This document shows, in pieces, positions 38,401-60,799 of a DNA stretch of 64,000 nt (positions are counted from its first letter, which is position 1; each line of letters opens with the position of its first letter). Made by a program: the position numbers and the translations under genes. The notes under the pieces are model-generated. The model saw nothing but the letters and a program-made list of their open reading frames with translations, had not been told where the DNA came from and ran no database searches. The stretch comes from Amia ocellicauda (taxonomy: Eukaryota; Chordata; Actinopteri; Amiiformes; Amiidae), in the NCBI RefSeq assembly GCF_036373705.1, contig NC_089852.1, positions 30,566,707 through 30,630,706 on the forward strand, read 5' to 3'.

Positions 38401-41400
38401 TCAGCTTGACTGCCTCACACAGGATCCCACCATCACCGCCACCCAGGATCAGGATCTCCTTCCCGGCATAGTCCTCCTTCCCACTGCCCATGATGGCCCT
38501 GGTGTATGGGAGGTCACTCTCTGCCAGGTCTGAGAGGGGTAGGACAGAGAGAGGGAAAAGGAGATGGTGGTGGGACAGAGCGAGGACAAAAACGATTTCT
38601 ACAGTGAATAAGAATTCTATGTCCTCTATGTTTTGTGTGTAGAATAAGAATAAATTAAACAGATCTGTCACAATATGCTAGACAGTGGCATCGACGTACA
38701 CAGTGATATAAAACCGGGCCTTATAAAGTCTTGATACAACCAATTCCTTTGTGTCATGTCTTGTTCCTTCCACCAGGGGGGGCTGCAGTGCATGGCAGCA
38801 GCAACAGATCCACTCAGGTTCAGGGTAAACAAGATATTGTAGAATTGCAAAACGTTCGGCCTTTCAACCCCTCTGGAACCGGTCCTTTGGAGGCTGTTTC
38901 CAGCCTTGCTTTTTCGAAGGCAGGCCTAATCCAGTCAACTCATTCAACTCAATCAGTCTGAGCCCGTCTGCAGCGGCGACAGCGCTGAAGTGGTCGCACA
39001 GTGCGGCCGGTAATCATGCCAAGCTGCCTAGAAAGCCCTCACCTTGATAAACAAAGCCGATTACAAATTCAAAGTACTTAGAGAGCATCGGGAAATGTAT
39101 GTGAGCCCAAGTCTGGTCTCAGCCCACAGTCCCTTATTTCATAATTAAGGCAAGTGATTAAGAAGATATATAAAGGGCTATACTTGGCTGTGGTTTGCAG
39201 TTATTCAAGCACATGATATATGATCACAGTAGCCCTACGCCCTACACCCTGCTATTTCCTGTCGCAGCGCAGCCTGAACAAACCCCCTCCAGTGCGCTGC
39301 TCATTTAAACGCACTGACACTGAGCGCCGGAGAGAAGCTTGTTTTTTATTTCCATTGTCATCTGATTATATTATTTTAAAAACACCTGCAATCTAACTGC
39401 TTAATTTGTTTGCCTCTGATAAAAAAGCAAAACAATCGCAGCTGCTTCCAATTTTGTATTTGATTCCATTTCTCCTCCAGTAATCAAGGCAAGGTTTTCC
39501 GTTATACCCCAGGACCGGCAGGAGAGTGCAGTTGAAAAGCTTCGACTGTGGGACGCCGAGTAGAACAGCAGCCCTCTCCCGCCCGGCGCTCGTTCTCGAG
39601 CTAAACCCTCCACACCCCGCTGCTCGAGGGAGGGGCTCTCTGCAGAGGGGGGCCGGAAATTTCCAAGCAGGCCGGGGAGCCGACCGTTGCTCAGGGATCA
39701 GCAGAGATGGAGGGAGTGCGCAAGAGTGGCACTGCAGACCAAGAACACTGGCTGCTGGGAGTGAAATCCAGCTGATAATTCAGCTCCTACAAATGATAAG
39801 GGTCACTTGGCTTGCAAGACGCTGCCTGGTCACTACAGGAGGCGGAAGGGAAGCTGCTCTTAGACCGGTCACTCTGGTAGCAGCTGGTGCAATTTTTTTT
39901 TTTTTTTTTATTGTTCACTTACTGACATCTCCATTGAGGATGAGAATGTTGCCAAACTGCCTGGAGTGCAGGATCTTGATGTTCTGGTAGGGCGAGTCCT
40001 GCTCGTACACAGCCTTGTCGATGTCATACTCTACCAGTCGGCCGTCCGCCGTGGGCCAGTATCGATCCACCTCCTCCCCCCGCAGAAGGGCTGGCAGCCT
40101 GGACACACAGAGGCACAGAGTTCACAGCCTGCAAGAGAACCACGCACAATGCCCCACACACAGAGCTCACCAGCTGCACAGGACATACTGGACATACTGC
40201 CCACACTCTGCCATCACAGATGATTTAAACAGATGCAACTTTCAGTCTTACCTTTTACTCCTTTTAATTTTGCCGTGCAAAAGAACTTTCATTTTTTCTT
40301 CCAGTGCATTTAGTAGCTGCAATCAAAAATAAATACATTAATTGATCAAATATTGAATAATCCCCCATTTAAATGAGAGAAATAAAAGAATGCCTTAATT
40401 CTTAACTAGAGTAAGTGCTCAGAAATTGTTTGGATTTCACGGGTTTCTCTTCAACACACAAGCAAACATTGTCATCACGTTAATGGGGCCAACTGCCCGT
40501 GGACATCACCATCGTGGCAGGGCAGCAGCTGCAACATCTGGCAAAAAAATCAGTGGGCTCCCGAATCATGGAATGCACTGGGGTGGAATTGGGGCTGAAA
40601 GGGTGCGTTCTTTGGAGGCCGGGCTACCGCCTCTGACTGCATGGGCACCAAGGACAGCCACCGAGGGCAGGTCATGCCACCGCCTCTGGCTCCAGTCTTG
40701 ATCAGTGGTGTTTGGTTTCCTGGGTTTCTTCTATAGTTCTGTGTTTTGCAGGTACCAATACTAGTTATGGTAAAATCTGTGACATTTGACATTCCATTTT
40801 AAAGCGATTAAACTATAATTTGTTTGTTTCCCACATGGGTGTGTACAGGAAGGACAAGTGAATTCTGCACAATTTTTCACATCCTCAATTACAAATTTCT
40901 GCATACCCTCCCCCCATTTATGGTGGATTGAATGACAAAAACGGTCTAAACTGCTAAATTTTATCACATGAAAAAGTAAAACACAGACTATTGAGAATAT
41001 GAGAGCTGTGTTAGAAATTGTGCTCTAGACACAGGCCCAGTAGACACAGGCCCGGGACCTCTGCTCTCCCCGCAGCGATGGCAGGAACACTTACGTCATC
41101 CACCTGTGTGGCATCGTCTCCAGCGCAGCTCTGCAGGTCCACAGACACAAACCCGTGCGAGTGCAGCCGGAGAACAACAAACCTGCAAGCACACAAAATG
41201 GGCTTACACACAACCAGGGCACTACAAACCTGCAAGGACACAAACCAGGTTAAGAGGAGGGGTCACAGACACCCATTATCACAGACCATGAGCTCTAAGC
41301 TTTAGTGGACTCGGGACAATTCATTACAGTCTGCGAGAAAAAATTGATTTCATGCAGCCCGGGGTTATTATTTTACTTCAGAACAACAGATTTATTACTT

Positions 41401-41442
41401 GCATCTGATTTTACAGTTTTAAAATAACAGTCGTTCACTATG

Positions 41443-41496
<54 letters not shown>

Positions 41497-44400
41497 ATGC
41501 AAACAAATTATCAGCCTAAGCATAGATCAAAAGTTAATAAAATAAACCAAAGTATATGATCAAAGGACGACATCGAATGGATCTCAAGAGAAGACGACCA
41601 CGATGAAATCATACACGTTGCAGGCGTGACATGGAGGAGAGAGGCTGTAGATCGAGGAAAGTGGAAACATCTTGGGGAAGCCTTCATCCAGCAGTGGATC
41701 AATATAGGCCAATAGTGATGATATTATATACATATACAGACGGGTGACAAATTAAAGAAAAAACCAGTGTCTCAGTGAGGTGTTGGGCACCACGAGCCTC
41801 CAGAACAGCTTCAATGCTCTTGGCACAGATTCTAGAGTCTCTGGACGCTACTGGAGGGATGAACACCATTCTTCCAAAAGATATTCCCTCATTTGTGTTT
41901 TGATGATGGTGGTGGAGAGCGCTGTCTAACACGTCGGTCCAAAATCTCCCATAGGTGTTCAATTGGGTTGAGATCTGGTGACTGCGAAGGCCATAACATG
42001 TGATTCACATCATTTTCACACTCATCAAACCATTCAGTGAGCCCTCGTGCCCTGTGGATGGGGCATTGTCATCCTGGAAGAGACCACTCCCATCAGGAGA
42101 GAAATGTGTCATCTTAGGATAAAGGTGATCACTCAGAATAACTTTGTAATGATTTGCAATGACCCTTCCATCTAAGGGGACAAGTGGACCCAAACCATGC
42201 CAGAAAAATACCCCGCACAGCATAACAGAGCCTCCGGACCCGTCACTGTAGGGGTCAAGCAGTTGGGCCTGTACCGTTCCTTGATATCGCCACACATGCA
42301 CTTGCCTGTCTTTGTGACTGAAGCTCCTACCCCAGTAATGACCCCTCTTTCAAAGTCACTTAGATCCTTTCTTCTTGCCATCTTGATCCAAAATCGAGGT
42401 CAACTGGGCCTGCTCAGCATTTTTATACATGCCACAGAGCATGATAGGATGTTCATTGCTTAACTGTATCATGCAGTACACCTGTTTGGAGGCATCTGCA
42501 TTTGTTATGTTCCTCCACTCATTTATTCAGGTTTTTCCTTTTATTTGTCACCCATCACACACACCCACACGCACGCAGCCTGCAGGGAGTGGTGCATGAA
42601 GGGAGGTATTTTAGGACCACAAGGTATCCCCATCATCCTTTCTACATGCTTCCTGATAGTGATGTATACACGTCAGGCACCTGTTAGCCGGTACAGAGTG
42701 CACACCCTTGTCTCACGTCAAGCTCCAACATAAAAGCACATCACGCATACCACTCAGTCTACAGTACCAGAAGGGAAAAGCAAGGATGGAGAGATGGAAA
42801 GAGACCACATGGCTTTGACTGACAACCACCAAACTGCCAAATTCTCCAAAACATTGCCATATTATATCAACCCAAAGTGACAACACCGACCGGACAGAGC
42901 ACACACCTCACGTCGTGCCACAATATACGTTAAATTATCATCTTTAAAGTGAGGGAAAGGGTGACACAGGGCCATAATAACCCCTCACTCTGAAGGGCAC
43001 AGATGTAGCACACGCCTAATTGTGCACTTAATACCGTGATTCATGCAGTACAGGAAATCTCTCCACACACGACAGTGAAGGCGGGGGGCGATGACCTTCC
43101 AGTATGAGACGGATGACTTTGCCTCAGGGTTCACTTCTAATTCGCAGTATAACCACTTCTGAATCAGATGTGCTTTTGATTGAGTCACAAACAATGCCAC
43201 TCTGTGACTCTCAGGTCTCTGGAACGGCTCCCGTGGCTGCCCCTCTGCCCGATCCGCGCGCACTGTTTACTGAATGAAACAGGTGCAGCTGCCAAATGTG
43301 ATTCACCCCAGCTTAGGCAGTAACAATGCAGACTGCAGATGTTTTGATTGTGTAGAGAAAACAGGAAATAATAGCGAAATCCCCAAATCAGATAGTCCTT
43401 TGTTCTGCCATTATGACGGGGTTTGTCTGTCTAAACCTCGGGCCACTCTGCAGCTCAGTGTGTGCATGCGGCAGCATAGGAAACGCTTTACCAACAAATT
43501 AAACCCCAGTCCTGCATTATTTCTCACATTACGGCTCATGTGGTTTTTATTTATCCAGACGTCCTGCCCCCATTCCCTTCAGTCTGGGCTGGGGGAAAAA
43601 GTCAGGGCTTGAGCAGGGCATCCCCAGCTCTGCTCCCCTGAACACTGCACAAAAAAAGAACCTGCATCCATGAGGAAGAGCATGCTGTGCAGTGGCCTAA
43701 GGCTCGAGAAGTACTTCACCTGCGGCAGGTAAACCCGCTGAGCACAAGGCGCGACCGCATGTGTGTCGATACGTGCCATTATATGCACTGCACCAAGGTA
43801 AATAGAGCAGCAAATGTATCCCAAATGAGCTCTGAATAAATCAATTTATCCCCTGGGATACGCAGCAGTACGTTCACATCGTGTTTTTGCAGAAGCGCAC
43901 TGAATAGATCGCTGACATCAAAACGCATCAAGGCAACAGTTGGGTGTCCTAATTACTCGGCTCCAATACTCACAGGAGGCGGCAACACACATGGGACAGT
44001 GCAGTAACACCACACACACAACGAGAACAACAACACGTTTCTGTAAAGGATGAAGCCTCTTCGACAAAATGTACAAAAATCATCACACTACTAGAACCAC
44101 GAAAACTCTTACCTGCCATTTCTGCCAGTGAACGTTGCGTAGTAGCCATGGTCGTCAGTGCCGTGAAAGGTTTCTGTCATTTCTTGCTCTTGAAAAATTG
44201 CCTGCAGGCCCTGGGCAGAGGTGGTGCAGTCAGCTGTTGGGAGAAAAATATTTTGTTTTAATGCAGGATAAATCCCACTAACCTGTACGATCACTGCTTG
44301 AAATCAGTACAAGAAGCCCAAAATCCCATCCAGACGTGAAAAAGCAGGTGAGGGAGGGAACGCGGCAGGATGTGTGCAGCGCGGCGCACACTGCCAGGTG

Positions 44401-47400
44401 CAGAGATGCAAAATTAAACAAATGACACCCTTTTGACCCCAGGATTTCCATGACCCCTACTGTGTTCACTCAAGCTATGTAAGCAAGTTTGCATTCTTGT
44501 CTTTAGGTTTGGATTTATTTATTTATTTGGCGGTGTCATTCCCAAAGTGTAAAATTGCAAGTCTATTCTTGGAGCTGCATCCCAGACAAATGCAAACAAT
44601 GTCGAGACCATCTGAATGAACTTTCTGCATAGGGACAGCCCTACACTGTACTGAACACAGGCTGAACGTGTGGCTAGAGCTAGGCCTCAACCAGCTCTTC
44701 TCAGTACTGGGGAGGCAGAGATCGCTGGATTATGCCGATGGTGTCCACACACAAACGAGCGTCTGTGAGTGAGTCGCTTCCTCCTGTCTCACGGGCCCTG
44801 CTACAGTGCGCAGCTGTACTCACGCACCAACAGCACGCTGCAAAGCACAGGGCAGAAGACGGCCGCACGCCCAGGTGAGGCGCTGGCGGCCGTGCAGCCA
44901 TTACAGCAGAAAAACAGCTGAGGCAAGACTAGAACAATGCGGGTGGCCAGAGATAACCAAATAATGTACCTTCCTGCTAACATTCCTGGGGGGGGAAGGG
45001 GTTGTTTGTCTATTCACTGTGATGCAGATAATAAATGAAAAAAATAAGAGCACTACTCCTGTGAGCTTCAGCTGCTTGACCTTCCCACGCACTGGAGCAA
45101 AACAAAAAGCACTGCAAAGAAACACTATTTCCCAAACAGTTCCATTGTTTTTAAGATCCTGCTCTGAAATGGAAATAGACTTGCTTTGCAAATCATAACA
45201 AGCCCGCCTGCTCTGCTGCCCCACATCACGACTCAGCATACTCATACACCTGCTACCCAGGGGCAGCCTTCACCCCAATTCACCTTTACCACCGCACAGT
45301 AGTGCAATAATCACCATTCAAGTTATCCCAGACACCGCACGCACGCACACCATGCAAGTCATTAGTACAGTTACAGTAGCATTTACATCTGAACCAGAAA
45401 GTTCCCTTTTCAGAATAAACATTTCTAACATCTTGACCTTTATTTACTTAGAATGGACAAAGCTTCTTGGAAAAACCTGCACACAAGAAACCCACATCTG
45501 TCTCCATCCTGGCCATGCAGATGACAGTGAAGCAATGTGTGGTGCAATGAAACACACACCGGACAATCATGTATTTTTAACAGGAGGGGCTCTGGGCACA
45601 TTCTTCAAGGCTACAGAGAGGAGTGTGGCATCTCAAGGCCAAGAAAACACACAGGAAGGAATAGTTGAGGATTATACTTGGTTTAATGGCAAAATGCAGC
45701 TGAATTCCTTAAAATAATGCTCCCTACACAACCTAAATGTAACTGTAATACCAGTTATACCACCATCTGCATGAATAGATAAAACTTTATTCTGAACTGT
45801 GCTACTCTAGCTATCAGCATGAACACTCCCCTGCACAGGCCACTACAATAAGACAGAAAAGGAACCCACCCTGCCCATGTCCACATTATAAATGAACTTA
45901 TTAATTCAACACACTGCTGCCCGAAGCACACATTGTCTACATGCACTGCCGGGCCCAGCTTCAATCGCTGCCCTTTCACCAGAGCAGGACAATCACAATT
46001 AGCACACCCCATAGATCCTGTTAGTCAAGCTTGACCATAGCAAGTGTGAGTTGCAATGATACATGCCCAAAACCGTAAACCGGAGGCTGAAATCACGAAG
46101 GTTGGCCTTCTCGACGTGCCACGCAGGTGTTGCGGTTTGGCTCAAAGTGAGGACTCCTCGTTCAGGACTCAGAAACCGCACATGTGGCAGCTACACAGTG
46201 TGAGCCCCAAGCCAACGTGTAGCCAACTTCAGAAATGCATTCTGAAGCCCTTGCCCAGAAGCCCTGCATAAACCACAGGATGCATCCTGTTTGCAAAGAC
46301 CTACTGTTCAATTCATAACAGCACTGTAAGTGTACACTGTGGCCAACCCCTCTCAGCAACATCACCAAAACTGCTGCTTATCAGCATCTCTGATTGCACA
46401 ACAGACTGCAGCACCATCAACTACAAGTTTATTTTTCTGGGACAGGACAGTTTTACACCCAATTTACAGTGTTCTTTAACCCCTAGAAACACACGTAATA
46501 CATATAAAACATAACCAGAGGGTTAAGGTCCAAAATGGAGTCTTCTGCTCAGCTACTTTTCCACAATCAAAACCCCCACTGTCCCACGAGGAGTCAGGAT
46601 GTAAATCTCTTAAGTCAATTCCCTGTGTCACATGGACAGCCCTGAGGAATACTCTGCTTCTGCAGGCAATGTCCTGATCACCTTTCCCATTCTTGACAGA
46701 CATACCATGCACAGGTTTCCATCTGGAACTGCTTCCACATGAAAACGAATGCATTGAAACTAGAATAGCAAAGCAAACAATCAGGGAATTCATTCCATTG
46801 GGTCATATTCAAAACCCCAATGGATACAGTGTGATAATGCAACCAAAGCTTTGGCCTTCTTTTGCAATGGTTTTGTTCACATCAATACAATCTTTAAAAC
46901 TAATTTGCTAAAAGCTCTTTCAGCTCTCAGAAGCTTGAGGGTTTTCAGGACTGAAATTAATATTTCATGGTTCAAACCGTGGGGGTGGAGCCTGACCCCA
47001 GCCGACAAGGACACTCAATCTGGCCCCGCCGACATTCGCATAGCCAGCACCCTGTGGGAGACAGAGATGCAAAATCCAGACAGCACTGTCAAGGACAGAG
47101 CTGTGTACACCTTTCCCCACATCTGGCCTAGACTACACAGTGTAGAAAGTGGCACATACATGCCAGTCAGCACCTGGGTTACAAACAATATGCACTGTAA
47201 TTTGGAATAAACCCATCCCAGACCTGTGCAGTATGTCCTCACCAGGACAACAGTGTAAACAGCGCTCTCACTACACTGCACTTTGGTACATCTTACAGCT
47301 ACAAGGTGTCTTGGTCATAAAACACAATACAAACTTCAGTGTAAAGTGACACAAGCTCACTGGGAGTTAAACCATGCATTCGTGACCTGCTTATTATGAA

Positions 47401-48015
47401 ACATGCCATTCTTTAGCAGAGCTATATTGAGATTTCAAAACACTTACAGGGAACAATAAAAACAGACGGATGTTTAATACACAGCTGCAACTGTGTCCAG
47501 CGGTGTTGCGGCTCCACGCTGCTGTCCTTCACACGGAGCCGCGGCGCCGCGTCTATATAAAGGCAGCCCCGGCGCTGGGGGAGCCTGTGTCCGGGGCCGC
47601 AGCCGGGCCAGCCTCCAATAACCCCCTGCTCGCCCACTGCACAGCACAGCAAGGGCAGGGGATACACAGGCGCGGCAGCAGCCCGCCGACTACAGCGAGA
47701 AGAGGTGACTGCAGCTCACCGCCACCCTAAAGACACTCTCCGCCTCACACGCAGACGACAGCACAGCTATATCACACACGGCAGGGTTATAAATACGGGA
47801 AGGTCAATATAATTAGGCTCTATGGAGACTGCAGCACAGGCGACAGCGCAGATAAAACCCGCAGCGCTGCCGGGACACACAATGAAAACGGTGCACCGAG
47901 GCAATGAGGCCGAGCGCCGCGGTCCCGCATGGGCGGCCGACACGCGTGTCCCCCTCTCTCGCTCCGTACCTGGCTCCGAGAGCTGGAAGTCGAGGGTGTA
48001 ATGTCGCACGGCCAT
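35402..48015 (-). CDS. sms: SMS, spermine synthase (aminopropyltransferase), 11 coding exons
   Basis: A cytosolic enzyme that transfers an aminopropyl group from decarboxylated S-adenosylmethionine to spermidine, giving spermine and methylthioadenosine. Coding exons in transcript order: 47970-48015, 44113-44233, 41095-41182, 40252-40316, 39923-40098, 38375-38529, 37958-38047, 37695-37809, 37250-37329, 36249-36364, 35402-35432. They total 1083 bases, 360 aa plus stop (human 366). The N-terminal third is the diverged dimerisation domain (AdoMet-decarboxylase-like in human SMS). The catalytic part follows: [17 protein letters not shown], the cofactor-binding GGGDGG (about 194-199), and [11 protein letters not shown] with the catalytic Asp near 273. 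The last exon encodes only WVFYTIWKK. Introns 6 and 10 have minor-spliceosome signals; the other splice sites are GT-AG. The start [10 protein letters not shown] aligns with human MAAARHSTLDF, but the frame stays open upstream to an ATG at 48219. Confidence 0.97.
35433..36248 (-). other. SMS intron 10, U12-type GT-AG intron
   Basis: On the minus strand the donor at 36239-36248 reads GTATCCTTTT, an exact match to the U12 donor consensus. The branch site at 35444-35452 reads TCCTTGACT, with its branch adenosine about 13 bases before the CAG acceptor. Joining at these sites gives ...YMEL|WVFY in frame. Confidence 0.92.
38048..38374 (-). other. SMS intron 6, U12-type AT-AC intron
   Basis: No GT-AG pair fits here. 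The donor at 38367-38374 reads ATATCCTT on the minus strand, the branch site at 38059-38067 reads TTCCTTAAC, and the intron ends in AC, 12 bases after the branch adenosine. Joining GTGGAG to ATTGACCAG gives M-V-E-I-D-Q, matching spermine synthase from other animals. The intron is 327 bases long. Confidence 0.95.
41444..41492. repeat. (TA)n microsatellite in SMS intron 2
   Basis: An uninterrupted TA run of about 49 bases, roughly 250 bases before the Tc1 relic. Confidence 0.95.
41737..42556 (-). mobile_element. Internally deleted Tc1-like transposon in SMS intron 2
   Basis: The ends are imperfect inverted repeats: GGGTGACAAATTAAAG at 41742 and its near-inverse CTTTTATTTGTCACCC at 42538-42553. 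Reading leftwards on the minus strand, a start with [13 protein letters not shown] (about 42381-42343) jumps from the helix-turn-helix region straight into the catalytic domain ([10 protein letters not shown]... [12 protein letters not shown]). The second Asp is visible, then frameshifts, then [11 protein letters not shown] in another frame near 41955-41985. A large part of the transposase is missing, so it is a dead relic of about 0.8 kb. Confidence 0.88.
47554..47562 (+). promoter_or_regulatory. Consensus TATA box on the antisense strand, inside SMS intron 1
   Basis: TATATAAAG sits on the plus strand, flanked on both sides by GC-rich sequence (GGCGCCGCG before it), which is the normal setting of a core promoter. 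It would fire away from SMS exon 1 into SMS intergenic upstream DNA, giving an antisense transcript from about 47585. The inverse strand does not read as a TATA box, so it cannot serve SMS itself. Confidence 0.35.
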
Positions 48016-48260
48016 GATGGGAAGCAGCCCGCAGCCATGCCTGGTGGAGGCAGCCGTAGTGAGGGCGAGGGAGCCTGTGTTTGACAGTGAGGACACGCTG
48101 GAGGTGCTCTCTCTCCGTGCGGCGGGCGGGGGAGGGGCCTGCGAGCATGTGTGAGACGCGCAGAGGCGCAGCTGCTGCAGCTGCAGCTGCATCGCCTGCC
48201 TGTGGCGCAGCCTCGTCATGTGCAGCCGCGCAGGGACGGACTGAGCTCAGCACGGGCTGC
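48016..48260 (-). promoter_or_regulatory. GC- and CpG-rich SMS 5' region
   Basis: The sequence around and upstream of the SMS start codon is clearly richer in G, C and CpG than its surroundings, and includes a CTGCAGCTGCAGCTGCAT run. It is probably the 5' untranslated region and CpG-type promoter of a housekeeping gene. The exact transcription start is not visible. Confidence 0.55.
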
Positions 48261-50188
48261 AGCCACGGCCTCCGACAGCGGCGTGCAATGGCATTGATGT
48301 GTTTGGTCGGAGCTGAATTTGTATTCAAATCCCCAGCACACATGGAGGACACTGGAATAAAGCAGCATGCACGTTTATTAACACCCCCCCCCACACACAC
48401 ACACACTACACGGATGATGATGTGGGGGGAGATGGGTTTGTTGAACTGGGAATCACAATCCTGAGGCTGGGACCATTGTTTTCCCCCTGCCCCAGCTGCA
48501 ATTTGTGTAGCACACACTTACTGCACTGACTGTGAAGTTCCTCAAATGAGAGAAAAAGTAACCATGGAGACCAAGCCTTGGGGTGGGTGAGCGTGTTGTG
48601 AAATGCAGAAGTACAGAGCGCAGTGGTGGGCCCCGAGCTGCCACGGCTTCCTCACTGACGCATGATGGTATGAAGATACAATACAACTGGAATGACAACT
48701 TCTAGCACCAGTTTTGTGTGTGTTACCTACCCCCTCCCCCCTTCCCCCCATGTATCTTCACCCAGATCGTCAGTTTTCACTGGAATTGGAAACAAACATC
48801 TCCACCACCACCCCCCCAAACTCAGATTCCTCACAGCAAAAATGTGCATGCAGGTGAAGGCGGGTTCAACCTGGATTTCACCGACTAGGAACCAAACCAA
48901 AACCCAGCACTCGCTGCCATTCCAGTTGCCTTGCCTGGGGCTCATTCCTTCTTGCTACCCGACCCCAACCCACCCTCAACAGCCGGGCTAGAGAGGCTTA
49001 AGTCAGCCATATCTGTATATGTGCGTCTGTCTACAAAGGGTAACAGGGAGGAACGTAAATGGTTGGAAGCAGGCGTATAGAGATCTATATCTCTCTCAAT
49101 ATTGTCCCCCATCCAGTAGGGTGGCTTCTCAGAAGTATCTCAGAGCCCCGGGCCCTCAGACACAGCCGCTGTAGGGCGGTCATGCACAGACAATCCAGCT
49201 CACTGTCACACATCCTCAAAAAGGGCCTGGGCAGACAACCTCCCTGGGGGCTGCAGTGCGATCAGTAAAACGATGCGTGACTGTGAAGGGGGGTGGTATG
49301 GTTATTTTAAGGAGCGGGTCCTGTGAAATAGCCTTTGAATTGTTTTGCACAATAATTTCAAGCCCACCCCAGCCCCTAAGGCCTCTGTAACAATGCTGCT
49401 TTTTAAATCTGATTGGCTGCGGCAATCCCGATGATAAACGACTTCAGAGCTGTAACGCAGCCTGTCGTTATCACGCTCAGACAAATTTTGTTTGGTGCAA
49501 AGGAAAAATATTAATAAAATGTAGCTGTTTACCCATTGAGGAAGTATATATTATATTTTCACACACACTGTATGGAATGAATACAACATAATTAAATACA
49601 ATAAAAAACAGGAATGTGCAGTTACAATGGAGGAAATTAAAATCTTTTATCAACTTACTTTTTGATTCGTTTCTGAATATGCTCAAGGTCAATAAACTCA
49701 CTGTGCGTTACCCAAATCAAACAGCTTTTGGAAATGAGGGGAACAAAGTCTGCGGTTTTCAGTTTAGGGAAAAAATTTAAATAAAATAAATGGAAAAACA
49801 TTAAAATAGTCACATACAGGGTGTGGCTGACATGGCCCCGAAGGCATCAAATGTGAAAAACACCCAAAATAATACAGCAGAAGTTCATCAGCGTGTTCAA
49901 ATATGCGCCGCAATGCAGTACATCAATTCACATTTAAAAGGTGGATATTGTTTTCATGTTCTGTGTTTTGGAATAAGTAAAAAGATAAGTAAAAAAAAAA
50001 AAAAAAAAAAAAAAGCACGTTATACAGGATCAGTGCGAGAATGTGGTCTCTCCACTTCACGTCTCTGGACTGTAAACTGAGCTCTAAAGGAACACTTACA
50101 GATGACTTCAGCTACCACAACAACAGGACATTAAACACAATTGAGATTTTCTTTTAAGACTATTCTACATATTCTTGAATTTCATGTA
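48261..50188. other. Intergenic region between SMS and MBTPS2
   Basis: No gene was recognised. It holds the SMS upstream flank and possibly distal 3' sequence of MBTPS2, some poly-C tracts, and a poly-A run at 49991-50014. Confidence 0.45.
49991..50014. repeat. Poly-A tract
   Basis: An uninterrupted run of 24 A. It might be the tail of an old retroposed sequence, but no body is recognisable. Confidence 0.85.
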
Positions 50189-50194
50189 TTTATT
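50189..50194 (-). terminator. Candidate polyadenylation signal for MBTPS2
   Basis: Reads AATAAA on the minus strand, about 1.17 kb after the MBTPS2 stop. This would give a 3' untranslated region of reasonable length. Other hexamers may exist nearer or further. Confidence 0.3.
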
Positions 50195-50418
50195 CATATA
50201 ATGTTGATTTCCTTTTAAAGAACCCCTTTGGTATGTGGCTCGATTCTTCTCCGCACAAAGGTGGATCCCAGCAGGAGCGTGCACAGCTGTGTGGACGGCG
50301 ATGGTCAGGACACAACCGCGGTGATGCCTGAATCGACAGTGCAGACACAAGCACCGGAGGAAGTAAAAGACGGAGCTCAGCTCTCCACAGCGCCAGTGTC
50401 CTGACCATGGCTCTTGGG

Positions 50419-50702
50419 CAGGGGTCTCTAACCCTGGTCCTGGAGTGCCCCAATCCTCTTCATCTTACAGGTCACCTTAAATCACCCATTTCTAAATACT
50501 GGGAACACATGGGAGTTATTAATCAATTAAGCAAGTCAGGCAAGGGAATTACAGGAATCTGAAGGTATTCAGATGATGCTCCAATAGTTTCTAAATGACC
50601 AAATTTACCACCTGCTTAATTGTTTCAGGTTTCTAAAAATGTGTGACAGAAGGGTGACAAAACCTGCTGGATACAGGCTCTCCACGACCAGTACTGGAGG
50701 CA
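50419..50702. mobile_element. Dispersed palindromic repeat (MITE-like)
   Basis: The left end, GGGTCTCTAACCCTGGTCCT, and the diverged right end near 50676-50700 (GGCTCTCCACGACCAGTACT) form an imperfect inverted pair. They resemble a widespread fish repeat with GGTCTCCAACCCTGGTCCTGGAG-like ends, recalled from memory. No open frame is inside. It lies in the presumed 3' untranslated region of MBTPS2. Confidence 0.55.
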
Positions 50703-51360
50703 ACTTGTCTAGGGACTGTCGCAGAGCAAGATGCCAGACCTGGCATTCTGAGCTTGGGAGGGGGGACGAACCTGCGACTTGTGATCGTGGGAACAGCTGT
50801 AACAGAACAAGTCTGGTTAGACGTGGGAAAGTTTAAAAAATATATATATAAAAAAAAAAAAAAAATCATAAATAAAAAGAACCAGTCATCATTATCCCCT
50901 TTAAAAAAAACATAAAAACATAATAACAAAATGGAACCATGTTGGGAACAAACACTCTCTGTGAAAAGGTGCCAGTCTCGGCCCGTCAGAGCCCATATTG
51001 TGACGCACTCTCGGCACAAATGAAATAAGCAGGTCTCTGGCCCGAGCCTGTTTTCGACAGCTTGGAGAGAGAACTGCGATGACACCGTGTGGTTTAGCAG
51101 CTGTGTAGAGCCCCTGTGAGCGAGTGGCAGCCAGCTGGCTGAGGGGCACACTGGGAATGTTTGCCACGGAGCGCCGGGCTGCCCCAGCTCCCGAGGCCCT
51201 GCTCTCTGCGGCACCAGTGGCTACAGATCGACAACCCCGAAACACTGGCACAAGGTCCTGGATCGGTCTTTCCTGTACAGTGCGAGTAAAACCAATGTCC
51301 TCCTGCTGACACCAGAAGAGAACCCTCCACTGTCCTCCTCGCTTCAAAGAAAGCAGAACG

Positions 51361-60632
<9,272 letters not shown>

Positions 60633-60799
60633 CGCAGCGGCTGACAGGGAGAGAGACGGGTCTGTTTTCGCTACTGCCTGACAGAAACACCCAGTTCTAG
60701 CTACTTCATATCCTCACTCAGTTTCGCAGCCATGCCGTTTTCAAGCCGCTCTAACGAACCCGGGGCCGATGTACACAACGCGTCATCAGTGTGCGCCGT

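Noticed and set aside
40426-40792. Overlapping frames in SMS intron 3 that look non-random
   Set aside because: No splice sites, no homology and no conservation evidence; left unannotated.
47813-48517. Long minus-strand open frame of 234 codons over SMS exon 1
   Set aside because: It overlaps the true SMS start in a different frame, and its Arg/Ala/Pro-rich content comes from CpG-rich DNA.
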